DNA of 64,000 nucleotides, from the NCBI GenBank assembly GCA_965178125.1, contig OZ237771.1:248001-312000 (forward strand), given 5' to 3'. The notes below the pieces were generated by a model, which made no database searches, was not told the DNA's origin, and saw only the letters and a list, made by a program, of their open reading frames with translations. Below, one piece after another: positions 11,425-23,200 of this stretch (within the stretch, counting starts at the first letter, position 1; each line of letters opens with the position of its first letter). This DNA comes from Bilabrum cf. latius. Its lineage: Eukaryota > Bigyra: Bicosoecida > Bigyra > Bicosoecida. The position numbers and the translations under genes were made by a program.

Positions 11425-12717
11425 GACAGGTCTCTTGTCGCCGCGTGTCCAGCAGCCTGAAGGCCAACAGATGTTCGCACCAGGGCTACCTAGCTTTGAG
11501 TTAGACCACCATACTTATAATGCTGACGTGGCTGGAAACTCTTGTTCTCGTGGATGTCAAAATCGAAATGAGACCTGGATGATAGGCGCCGCGCATAGTC
11601 TACTGAATGTTCCGCAGTTGCACGGGTGAAGATCCACGGATGGTACCGGTACGATGGTCGGGTCGTGCGCTCTCACCATCGTCGCGTCCTCTGCTGAGAT
11701 CGCGAAACATTGCGTTGATATTTTTGTCACTCCAGAGTGGGCAATCCCCTCGGATTCGGGGGCCCTCTCGACATCGTGCCTGTGGATGACGAGTGGCCCG
11801 GATCAGGGATCGGATCACCCCGACCACATCCGGATGCGGACGAAGAGGAACAAGATGTGTACACCGACACAGGCGACGATAGAGCTGTGCAATAGGGAGA
11901 ACGTAACGGAAGGATCAGGGCCCCAGGTGCCTGGCACAAAGGAGACGCACATGGCAGCGGGTTGAATGGCCAGCAGTGCGCAGATCAGGCCAACAGACGA
12001 TGGGATGGCTGGGGCAAATTGTAGAGCTTCTTAGGTAGGCAAGGACATGTAGGTGCAAGTTGAGAGGATAAGACCAGGGCGATAATGCAGTTGAGCTGGT
12101 GAATGACTAGTCGCTCGGGAAGGAGCCCAACGCGTCCGGCTAGGCCTACGTAGGACCGCCTGCCGGGTTCAAGTGCTCGCCCTGTCCAAGACTTGTTGGA
12201 ATCTAGTAATCCTGCCCGCCACCACCACTGTATCTCGATTTGATGTGTGTGCACAACCTAGATTCTGAAATCAAACAAACGAAACAAGCGCGACAAAGCA
12301 GTGCAACAAGTAGCGCGACCCTTGACCGGACTGACCGGGACACGGGAATAGCACTTGCACCGCTCCACCGCGGAGAAAAAGGTCGAGAGGATGAACAATA
12401 AAATTGCCCAGTCTCACCCCCTCACCTGGACACATACATCGAGGGTGTACGCGGCAGCGCCTACACCATCAAAATCATCCGCTGCACTTGGTCGCACGCA
12501 CCGGTCGCGACCACCAACGGATCTCAATGACACATTTCCAGTGTTACCGCTCTGACAACAGCACCGGAAACCCCCATCTAGACATAGGACCGTATCCTAT
12601 ACGATCATGCAATCGATACACAGGACTATTGGAAAGCCCCAGGTGCCAGTGCATGATCGTGTGATACTTAGGGGCAGCACTGACCTCCTGTTCTGCTGAC
12701 TAAGGCAGCGACAGGAA
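11425..12717. other. Long intergenic region
   Basis: The first 400 bp are the flank shared with 3437-3840. The remainder up to the end of the FG-GAP gene shows only short frames on both strands and no tRNA-like or repeat structure that I could identify. Confidence 0.4.
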
Positions 12718-14628
12718 TCACACCATATGCCCAGCTCTTGGCTGGACCGACGATGCAGACTACTCCCCGGCATTGATGCTCAACCGGATGTTCTGCGTGT
12801 CTGGTTTCTTCGGCTCGCGCGCCTCCTTGTTCTTCTTCCTCCCAATCGCTCCACAGAAAAAGCAGTAAGCACATGTGCCTGCCGCCGATGCCAGCACGCA
12901 TACTACGATGATGACAACAATGACGGTGGTACTGACGCCGTCATTGCCATCGCCATCGCCGTTGCCATCGCCATTGCCGCCACTCCCGTCTACGTCCTCG
13001 TCGGTTGTCCCGTTGTCACTGGGATCCCCGGTGCCTGCAGCGACTGCCACCACCTGCAGGTCATCCGGCCTCACGCTGGTGTCCAACGTTACCTCGTCCA
13101 CCGACACGACCACCTCACTGGCGACAGATGGTGGAGCAGCAGCCTGCAGAGCTGCCTGCAAGGTACTGCCGCTCGAGTCCGTGAGGGTGCCATTGAGGTA
13201 GTCCAGGATGTCCTGCCTGGTCTGGGCTTCGTCAAACCGGTCAAGGGGAATAGTCACACTCATGTCAACCTCGACTCCCGGTGTATCGGTGCTTGAGGAC
13301 TAGCCTCCACTTTCGGAGGGGGTAGCCACCCGGTCGATGGTCACCTGACTTGCTCTTGCGATGTCAAGCATCCCATCAGAAGTAGGCTACTCCAGGTTGC
13401 TCTAGAAAATCGGAACTGTCGCACCAGACACCTCGAGTCCGGATACGGTTATCACTCTGCCTCTCCTTCGAACGGCGGCAGAGCACCTCAGGCCTTCTTC
13501 AGCGCACACGAGAGCACCTGCACAGTTTGATGTCGTAATGCACGACCTGCCCTGCGAGCACATTGGGCATTGGTCTGCCGAGGGGTCACCGCAGTCGATA
13601 TTCGTCTCTTGGCCGTTCATCTCGTCATCACTGCACGTCGGTCCAGACGCAGCATCGCTACTGGAGATCGGTGTGGGCGAGGTGCTGGGGCTGCTGGATA
13701 CACTCGGCGTGGGCGTCGGGCTGCTGGATACGCTCGGCGTGGGCGAGGTACTGGGGCTGCTGGATACGCTCGGCGTGGGCGAGGTGCTGGAGCTGCTGGA
13801 TACGCTCGGCGTGGGCGAGGTGCTTGGGCTGCTGGATACACTCGGCGTGGGCGAGCTGCTGGGGCTGCTGGTGATGCTTGGGGTCGGGCTGGTACTGGTG
13901 GAAGTTGATGGGGATGGTGACGGAAGAGTAACAGTTGGAAACAAGATCCACAAGGCCCCGTAATCATGGTATGATACGGTACCTTCAGCGTCATCCTCGA
14001 GGGCACCGACAGCGATTTCTGCCGTACCATCTCCGTCCAGATCGCCCACGGATGCCACGGATAATCCGAAGTTGTCATTATCGTTCATCACGCCCGTGAA
14101 GCCACCTTCCGTAGACGAAATCTTCTAGTGGGACTTGACTGTGCCGTCGGTGTCTAGGAACAGGATCCATACAGCCCCGGAACCAGTACCTCCGTCTCCA
14201 TCCCCGGCCGCGCCGACAGCAATATCTGTCGTGCCATCTCCGTCTAGGTCACCCAAGGATGCCACGGATATTCCGAACTTATCGCTTTCTTCTATCTAGG
14301 TGGTGAAACCGCCTGTCATGTGCGTTATTTTCTGGTATGACGCGATGCTCATCTCCGGACGAAGCGTGCTCAGCTCTCGTCTCCACGAGCCCTTGTCAAT
14401 GTCCGTGTACCCCATTGACTCAGATGCAGACTGTATCATGGGTACAATGGCCTATTCGTCGATCGATGAGGTCTATGCCACGCTAAATTGGGGTACCATA
14501 GTCCTGGTACTTGCCTCCCTCTGGGCTCGGGCCGTGTGGTACCCGCTCGCTGCAAGGGCGGCCGAAGAAGTTACCCAAGCCACCGCTAGCACGCTGCGAC
14601 GGGCAAATCGAACAGACCTACAAACCAT
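12718..14628 (-). CDS. Integrin-alpha-like FG-GAP membrane protein
   Basis: 636 aa with about eight TAG codons read as Gln, ending in TGA at 12718-12720. Order: N-terminal signal peptide (MVCRSVRFARRSVLAVAW...SSAALAA); FG-GAP repeats with Ca-binding DLDGDG loops near residues 115-140 (FGISVASLGDLDGDG) and 181-207 (FGLSVASVGDLDGDG), with an earlier degenerate repeat likely; a Ser/Thr/Pro stalk of repeated SVSSSPSTSPTP units (about 233-320); a Cys-rich module (about 323-383, 7-8 Cys); a domain of about 170 aa; a transmembrane helix near 563-585; and a basic Lys/Arg cytoplasmic tail. FG-GAP blades form the ligand-binding propeller of integrin alpha chains; the role here, adhesion or a surface coat, is inferred. 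Without UAG = Gln the gene falls apart, with TAG inside the blade linker at about 14126 and 14295. Confidence 0.85.
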
Positions 14629-16010
14629 AGAATGACGATCTAGAGGTCAGGTACGAAGTACCACCGTAGGCTGGTAAACAGAGGGTAATAGTCTATGGGT
14701 TTCTGCGTGAGTCAAGAAGAGTCATTGATGTCTTTCTGTACAGCCCAACCTTTACCCTCACAGGTATGCCTTTGCGCCCATGCTTGAGTTCATCCGCTTT
14801 CACGATCTCTGCAATACTTGAAGGGGCATTAAGCGAGTGAGATGGGCAAAATCGACAGGCCAGATGGGGACACTTGGCAACAGAGTACTGGGGTAGGCAT
14901 GCGGCTTGCAGCCGTTCGCATGCTAGTGGTATGACCCAAAAAGCACTATCGCATTGTTTTAATGGGGGTTAGGCGCCAATTATCGCCGAAAGAAGAGCAG
15001 TCGTGCCATAAAAGCGCTAGCTGTCTAGTGTAGTTAGCCACCTGGCCGTGGCAGGCACGACGTCTGTACTTAGAAGGGATGGATCAGTAGGCTCGCATTT
15101 GAATAGAGTCTGGCAGAATCTTCTCACGTGCGAGGTAGCTGGCTTGATGGCTTTGGGGGTAAAAGCGGTAGAGCACTGTAAGTATACAACGGCTGCGCGG
15201 GATGGGGTATAAAGGGAAGAGATGCGGGACAGCGGATAACGGTAAGACTTGGGAATCAAGTTGGGATCAGGCCCGCCTGATTCCGAGTCGTTCGGGTCCT
15301 GGTTTGTGCTCTCGAGGCACTTCCCTTGGGGCAAGTGCTCGAGTGGAAGCTGAGACGGAACACGCAGTGCCACAGATATAAAGATCTGGGCACTGGAATT
15401 CTTTTGAAAACCACTTCCTCCGCTGGCGCCGCAGCGGAACCTTAGGCGGACGGCGGCCGTGCCAGAGCCACACTTTCGGCTACGGCAAGAGATAACTTTA
15501 CCAAAACCGAAGAGTATTTTACCTAAGCTTGGTTTGCCGCGATTTCAGCGATTGGCCCCAAGCAGAATAAAAGGCTTGGGCAGGAGCGGGCGGAGCCGAG
15601 AGTTTTCTTTTCTTGACTCGGGCAAGGGTACTTTGCTCTACTTATAACTGTCTACTTGGTAGATAGAGGTGTAGTGGCCGCTAGTGTGCAGTTAAACCAC
15701 CCGAGTAGGTGTCGGGGACTTACCGGCATGATGCTCCTGCGGCTAGGACAAACCGGATGTTCAGCAACGCTGAGTTGGGGATTGTACAAGATGCTCCCGC
15801 ATAAACGGTGGTTGCAGCACGAGCTGCTGCCGGCCCTGGTGCCAGGGGTAGAGCATACCTAGCCCACAGCGAAGCATGCGGGGAGGAGGGAAGCGGCCGC
15901 GATGGGAAGCGGCCGTCAACCGGCCGACAGCCAGTAGCCATTGGACCTGACAAGTACTGACGCGCATTACGCTGCGAAAAGCGCCTTTAACATCATGGTG
16001 CAGCGCTGGG
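14629..16010. other. Intergenic region without supported genes
   Basis: Only short frames occur, such as 118 codons on minus at 15017-15373, none with recognisable similarity or paralogue support. The region lies upstream of the FG-GAP gene and may hold its promoter. Confidence 0.4.
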
Positions 16011-16230
16011 CACTGTTACTTGGGGGGGTGGGACCTCACGCTGTTTTGCAACAACCAGCCGTGCGTGGACGCATTGAAAGACTCGGCCGCGGAGAGACAC
16101 GCATTGAATCGAATGCTGATGCCGATCTTCGTATCCGCAACCCTCTGTGATATTTTTCATCTTTGCGCAGCTAGCTTACAGTCGGAGGTCCAAAGCAGCA
16201 GGCCGTATCACAACGGAATGTGTGCATTAC
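16011..16230 (+). pseudogene. Decayed retroelement RNase H-like fragment
   Basis: From about 16020 the plus strand reads WDLTLFCNNQPCVDALKDSA followed by RHALNRMLMPIF. This resembles the RNase H segment of DIRS/Ty3-type elements (CDNQ.AVDA..SG...DPAL..LLR). Upstream coding is lost at a run of seven G near 16022-16028, and the usual downstream His and ADALSR-type ending is not visible. It is too short and broken to be active. Confidence 0.35.
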
Positions 16231-16424
16231 CACACTCCCGCCCTCAGTGAAGATGCTGTAACGGCTGGTGTGCCCGCAGTGATGCTGGCGGATATTGCGA
16301 CCAGGTGCTGCCGCAGCGAATGCGGCGAGGAATGTCTGGCTCGATGTACTCGGATCAGTGCGACTTCTCTGAATTCCATCGGGACCGTGGAGAGCCGATT
16401 GTCCTCAGTCATGCGGGCACCGAT

Positions 16425-16560
16425 CCCAGTCCGAAGCATCTCCCCCTCATGCCACACCCAGTGCACCGAGTGCCTCTCTCGCCCAGTCCAAAGCATCTCC
16501 CCCTCATGCCACACCCAGTGCACCAAGTGCCCTTCTCGCCCAGTCCGAGGCACGTCCCCG
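16425..16560. repeat. 57/58-bp repeat at the end of kinase-ARM gene 2
   Basis: Two units and a partial of the same minisatellite as at 4925-5480 (CCCTCATGCCACACCCAGTG core). The unit containing TGA 16504-16506 is the real gene end. Confidence 0.85.
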
Positions 16561-19500
16561 ACCAGATTGCCTCAGCTGCCTCAGTGGGCCGACAGCACCT
16601 GCGTCAACAACAGCCTGCTTTATACTCTAGGATCCAGCAGCGATATTCCAGAGTGCCCCCGCCGCATGCTCAGCCTCCTTGCCCTTGCTCGATCCCAGCA
16701 GGCCCACCAGCCCAGGCAGTGCGCCACCATCCACCACGGCCTGCTTTCTACTCTAGGATCTAGCAGCGATATTCATAAGCGACCCCGCCGCATGCTCAGC
16801 CTCCTCACCCTTGTTCGATTCCAGCAGGACCACCAGCCCGGGCAGTGCACCTGCATCCATCACGGCCTGCTTTCGGATTTCAGATCCAGCAGCGATATTC
16901 AAAAGCGCCCCCGCCGAATGCTCAGCCTCCTCACCCTTGTTCGATTCCAGCAGGACCACTAGCCCAGGCAGAGCGCCTGCATCCACCAAGGCCTGCGTCA
17001 GACCTTCCGATCCAGCAGCGATACTCCGCAGTGTTCCCGTTGCACACTCTGCCTCCTCACCCTTGCTCGATCCCAGCAGGACTACCAGCCCAGGCAGTGC
17101 GCCTGTATTCACCACGGCCTGCTTTCGGGTATCAGATCCAGCAGCAATATTCCAAAGCGCCCCCGCCGCATGCTCAGTCTCCTAATCCTTGCTGGATTCC
17201 AGCAGGACCACTAGCCCAGGCAGTGCACCTGCATCCACCACGGCCTGCGTCAGACTTTCCGATCCAGCTGCAATACTCTGCAGCGTTCCCGTTGCGCACT
17301 CAGCCTCCTTGCCCTTGCTCGATCCCAGCAGGCCCACCAGCCCAGGCAGTGCGCCACCATCCACCACAGCCTGCTTTCGGATATCAGATCCAGCAGCGAT
17401 ATTCCAAAGCGTCCCCGCCGCATGCTCAGCGTCCTCACCCTTGCTCGATCCCAGCAAGACTACCAGCCCGGGCAGTGCACCTGCATCCACCACGGCCTGC
17501 TTTCGGGTATCAGATCCAGCAGCGATATTCCAAAGCGCCCCCGCCGAATGCTCAGCCTCCTCACCCTTGTTCGATACCAGCAGGACCACTAGCCCAGGCA
17601 GAGCGCCTGCATCCACTACGGCCTGCGTCAGACCTTCCGATCCAGCAGCGATACTCCGCAGTGCTCCCGTTGCACACTCTGCCTCCTTGCCCTTCCTCGA
17701 TCCCAGCAAGACTACCAGCCCGGGCAGTGCGCCTGCATCCACCACAGCCTGCTTCAGACCTTTCGATCCAAAAGCGATACTCCGCAGTGCTCCCGCCGCA
17801 TACTCAGCCTCCTCACCCTTGCTCGATCCCAGCAGGACTACCAGCCCAGGCAGTGCGCCTGCATCCACCACGGCCTCCTTCAGACCTTCCGATCCAGCAG
17901 CAATATTCCAAAGCGCCCCCGCCGCATGCTCAGTCTCCTAATCATTGCTGGATCCCAGCAGGACTACCAGCCCAGGCAGTGCGCCTGCATCCACCACAGC
18001 CTGCTTCAGGTCTTCCGATCCAAAAGCGATACTCCGCAGCGTTCCTGCCGCACACTCTGCCTCCTCACCCTTGCTCGATCCCAGCAGGACTACCAGCCCA
18101 GGCAGTGCGCCTGCATCCACCACAGCTTGCTTTCGGATTTCAGATCCACAAACGATACTCCGCAGCGTTCCCGTTGCGCACTCTGCCTCCTTGCCCTTCC
18201 TCGATCCCAGCAGGCCCACCAGCCCAGGCAGTGCTCCTGCATCCACCACGGCCTCCTTCAGGTCTTCGGATCCAAAAGCGATACTCCGCAGCGTTCCTGC
18301 CGCACACTCTGCCTCCTCACCCTTGCTCGATCCCAGCAGGCCCACCAGCCCGGGCAGTGCACCAGCCTCTATAAAGGCTTTCCTTGCCCTACGGTTGTCA
18401 AAGCATGCCTGCCAAACGAGGAATGTTCCAATCTCTGCTTCCATATCACCATCGGATACTAGTTTCTTCAAGATCCTTTCAAGCTCATCTTTGTTTGACA
18501 GCACGTGATCTGTTATGTCAACTCGGACTTCTTCAAATAGTTGCCGGGCGTGCAAACTGAAATCATCCGGATGACCAATGCCCGATTCCATCCGAAACTG
18601 CCAAAGCACCCTGTATACACCATCCCAGTCACCCCTAGATTTCAGCCCATCCACCATAGTCCTTATCTTAGCAACTGCTGATTCCCACTCAGGCCCACCG
18701 GTTGCCAATGCCGGCAGATACTTGCTGATATCATATAAACACGGCCCAGTTGCTGCTGAATGTCCACCAGATTGCATCACATGCACCGCCTCATGGACCC
18801 CCATCCTGTCCCCGGGATCAACGCACAGCAAATCGTGAACCAATGCAATGTACCATTTCGGTCGCTTTGACAGCATATCTAGACCAGTCAACGGTGCATC
18901 ACATGCATGCAGGCCAGTTGCAAGCTCCCCAGGGCTGGGCTTGCTTCCATCCTGAATCTCACCAGGATACGAGTCCCCGAACGGGTGCTGCCCTCCCGTG
19001 GCCAGCTCGTGCAAAAGAACGCCCAGCTCCCATGATGCCTGCTTGCCGAATGGCACCTCCTCGTCTTCCCCTCCTGGCTTTGATCCCCTGTTCCACCCGT
19101 CCAGCACCTCAGGGGCCAGATGGGCCTGATTGCCGCCCAGCCCGTCACCACCATCCTTCAGGTATCGGTACGTGACCCGATCTAGTGCCTCCTCTGCTTG
19201 TGAAGTGCCAGAGCCGCTGGCTGTAGAAACAGCAGCAGCAGGGTCAGCAGCAGAGACTGCAGCGCCATCCAAATGCACACGCAGTGAGCACCCGAGATTC
19301 ACCAGCACCGCACGACCCACCCCCTCCGGACCCCCCTTCGAGTCCCACATCACGTTGTCCAGCTTCAGGTCACGGTGCACCACCCCGTGCTGCAGCAGAT
19401 GATGCACGCCCTCCGCGATGTCGCTGGACAGCTGCACAAGCACATCGCCAGGCATGGATCCCGGCTCATCGTACTCCAGGTATTCCAGATGGTCGCACAT

Positions 19501-20118
19501 GCGCCTCTGCAGCAGCTCCATGCCCACCATCTGGGCCTTGCGGGGACGTAGTGCGGAGGCACCAGCGGACGGCATGCCTTCCCCCGCAGCACCATCATCA
19601 TCACCATCGTCTCGTAGGTCAAGGCACACTAAGCTTGGATCGGGAAGCATTTCCACCATCCACACCGGAGGCTTGCACACGCATTCGAACAGCACACGAG
19701 CAAGGTTACGGTGCTCGGGCAGGTGAGCGAGCACATCGAACTCTTTCTGGGAATCGATGGTTTCGAGCTTGGATGTGGACAGCCCCCAGTTGAATACAGT
19801 CTTCACTGCAATATAATCAGGTGCTGTACCAGCGCCTTCAGCCTCTGCATCTGTGCTGCTTGCGGGAATTGCAGCACGAAAGACGGCCCCAAATCCGCCG
19901 CTTCCGAGCAAGACTCTTCCTCTCGAAGGCTTGATGCTCCGAGCCAATACGGGCTTCGCAAAATTACGGCGCTGCACAATTGTACCCGATTTCGTCATGC
20001 GGTAGACCTTAATCATGCTGGCAGGGAGTTCGGGAAGTGGCATGTCTACACGCTCCGTCTCGTGCATTGGTAAGGGATCGCCCGCACCGGCGCCGCTTGA
20101 TGGCCCAGAAGCTGACAT
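16504..20118 (-). CDS. Kinase-like protein with 14 ARM repeats (gene 2)
   Basis: 1,204 aa with TAG read as Gln at 17938, 17182, 16753 and 16627 and a TGA end. It is paralogous to the gene at 5422-7644 over its whole length. The kinase domain keeps GSGGFGAVF, AVK, HRDLKLDN and APEVLDG, but the DLG motif is NLG (LVNLGCS; GAT to AAT), replacing the metal-binding Asp, so it is probably a pseudokinase or has altered activity. The C-terminal half has 14 near-identical 42-residue ARM repeats plus the cap, against three in gene 1; the extra 11 repeats account for the length difference. Three of the four TAGs fall in repeats where sister repeats carry Glu or Asp. ARM repeats usually form a protein-binding superhelix, so this is likely a scaffold. 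The start is ATG 20116-20118, matching gene 1. Confidence 0.85.
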
Positions 20119-20297
20119 TTTGATACACAATGAATCTATGTGTACTCCAGGGCACTTCTTGAGCCCGTCCAGAAAGATGGACCCGTGAAAAGCAACTGCA
20201 TTCCAGACGTGGATCGTGGTCTGATTTATTACAACATGCACGTCACAAATAAGAGCTGCCAAAATTTGCTACAATTGAGCAGTGATACTTGAGCGGT

Positions 20298-23200
20298 TCA
20301 ATCAATAGAAGCTCCCTCCAGCTCGTCTCTTGCAATCCGCGCCGCCTCCCTCACAGCAGCAGCGGGTGCCATGGGAGCTCTTCCACCCCTGCCCACAACA
20401 AGCTCTTTGAATAGCATCCGTACCCGAGCCTGGAGCCGCTTGCCAGCCTCTGTCTCGAGCAATGACTTGGTTGGTGGTGTGGCGGATGAATCAATGAAGC
20501 CATCGGCACCTGTGCCATCGCCAGCACAAGCAACAGCACCAACGCCAGCACCTTCGCCAGTCGAGTCAGCCAGCAGCTAAGCCTTCCCGCGAATGAATCT
20601 ATTTGCATCCGATGCAAGCCGGGCAAATCCAAGCAAGGCAGCAGCACGCATCACAGCCTGTGCTATTGAACTACCATGCGGTGCATCGGGGCCGAAGAAG
20701 GTGATCCCACCTTCCCCATCGTCTGGGTTGGAGCTACGTCTCACGCTAGGACACACTCCGATGATATCGTCACATGGTACCACTGGCAACCACGCAAGTC
20801 CCCCAGCAACAGTCGCAATCGACACACACGCATCTGCAACGGCATCAGCACCTGCACCAGACGAGGCGCGATCCATTTCGCTCTCCCTTCTGCCCATCGC
20901 AAGACAGGCAGCGCTGACCGACACAAGCGGAGCTGAGACCGCCAGCACACTGCTTGGCGTGGCATCAGCCGACATTGAGGCAGAACTATCGCGCGCTGCA
21001 CCAAGCATACCAGATGACGGTATGCCTTCCACTGCCGTAGTGTGCGACCAATTGTTCATGCATGGGTGTGACGAGAGCAGCACAATCTTGTGCGGCGTTG
21101 CGTTCCTCGGCCCAGCGCTGCTTGGCACACGAACATCCTACGAGTAGCGCGGTACATGTGACGATGACACCTCTCCAGTGCTGTCAGCACCATCACTTGG
21201 TCCAGACCTCTCGTTCTCGTGCACTAACCTGGCCAGCGGCATGCAGCACGAAGCGGCCAGTGCCATCCCTCCTGGTTGTGAGAGGTCGGCTGAGCATGGC
21301 AGGACTGTCACCCAGGCGGTCTTGATGAGTTGCTCTAGGCCGCGTTTGGCGCCTGGGCCGCATGATATGAGTGTGGCGAGCATTGGCTAGCCCATGGTCA
21401 GCACTGTAGGGGCGATGAGATCAAATGCGGGCGAGCTTCCCCCTGCTCCACCACCGGACCCAGTCGATGCTGCTCGCGTGGAACGAGAAGTGGGACCAGC
21501 GGATGGACTTGGGATCGCTGCATCGGCTTCATATTCGGCGTTCGATGCAGAGGGCCTTGCAGGAATGGTGCCTCCGAATAGATCCGCCATGCCTTGTGCA
21601 GGCACGGTGGTGGCAACCGCGGCAGAATCACCGCCAGTGCCGACAGCCCCGGCTGCAGGTGTATCGCCAGCGCCCGTCTCACCCTCGGTCTATCCCTCAC
21701 GTGCTTGCACCCATGCCAAGCTACAAGAGTCATCAGCTGCAGTCCGGCAGGCGTCCAAGAAGGATATCAGCTTGGAGTCTCGCGCGTGCTTTGCGGCTGC
21801 TGTAGACCCGTCATTGACGCTCGCGAGCCATAGCCAGTTGTACTGTTTCTGCTGCTCCTGCTGCTTGTGGTCATGTCCGTTTGTACTCCTCTTGGAATCA
21901 GATACAGAGCTAGGCGATACTATCGCTGTGCCTCTGCCCGGCTACCGAGTAGGAAAGCAGCCGAGCATCCCAGGCCCCAGTCGAGCGATCCCGGCGGCAC
22001 CTGGGGGCAGCATGCCAGCGAGTTGAAGATCAACCGGTGGATCCTATACACTGCTTAACTCGGACCCACTAGCTGAGTCTCCTGCCGCCACTGCACCGGA
22101 TGACCAGGCTGAATCACCTGGGTATCCGAATGGGAAGGAGGCGTCCTGACGGGCAGCGCGAGCCTTGATCGTGGAGACGTCCTCGATGCACCGCCAGAGA
22201 CAACACTCGTCACACCCGACCGCAAGTTCGCCGGACTCATCCCTGTCAATGCAGCCGGATAGCCACAAGTGCCCGCCTGCGACTGCAACAGACACTGTTT
22301 GCTGGCAATCGATGCCCGCCACACCGGCAATCGGGCGCGCCTGCCAACCGCCCAATCGGGATTTGGACGGTTGCTTTCCATCCGGTGTGACGAGTGATCC
22401 TGTCGCGCGAGCAATGGATGTCGCCGTGGCCTGCAGCAGCCACACCACGGCACCAGTACTCTGGGGAACATCACTCATCACACGCCCAGTGACCGCAATC
22501 ACGGTGGCCGAGTCTGGGTCTGATGCCAGTGCGACGATCCGATGCCCGGGCAGCGGCCAGGGCTCATCCTTCATGAAGGTTCCCTGGGAGGGCCTGGCAC
22601 CTCGTAGTGATCCGTGCTGGGCTTCGGCTGGTTCGTCGGTACTCGTCACACTCTCTAGCTTCATACCAGCCTGTTTCCACACGGCTGCATCGGCTGCGGT
22701 CCGGTATCGGAAGCAGCGCAGCACCGTCATCCTCGACTCACTCGTCACACCCTCCGCGGCTCCTATGCCGGAATCGACCGATGTCTTGCCCATCTGCCCC
22801 AGTAGCAGCACCTGCTCGCGCTCGTCACACCCACCCCGGCTAGCGCCGCTCCCACCGGCAGATCCTTTGCTGCTGTCGATCACCCCAACGGCGAGCTGGT
22901 GACCCTGCAGCCCAGTGACGCCGGTAATGCCGATGACACTGCCGGGCAGAACAACTCCATCCGCACCTCTGCAGTGCAATGCACCCATCGAGCACTCCCT
23001 CATCGCCTTTCGGACCGCTGGATCAACCATCACCTTCAGGTGCCGGAGCGCCGCACCAGCCCTGGCCCTGGCGTCTTTTAGCTTTTTTTGTTTCTCCGGG
23101 TCCGTTGGAGACTGCGAGGACGAAGCTGACGATGCGGCGGGCTCATCCGAGCCGGGTCCGCTGGTTTGGCCACCCTTCGATTTGCCACCATCGCCGAGTT

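Noticed and set aside
16845-18374. 509-codon plus-strand Pro/His-rich frame
   Set aside because: Shadow of the ARM repeat array: 126-bp repeats lacking stops in an antisense frame.
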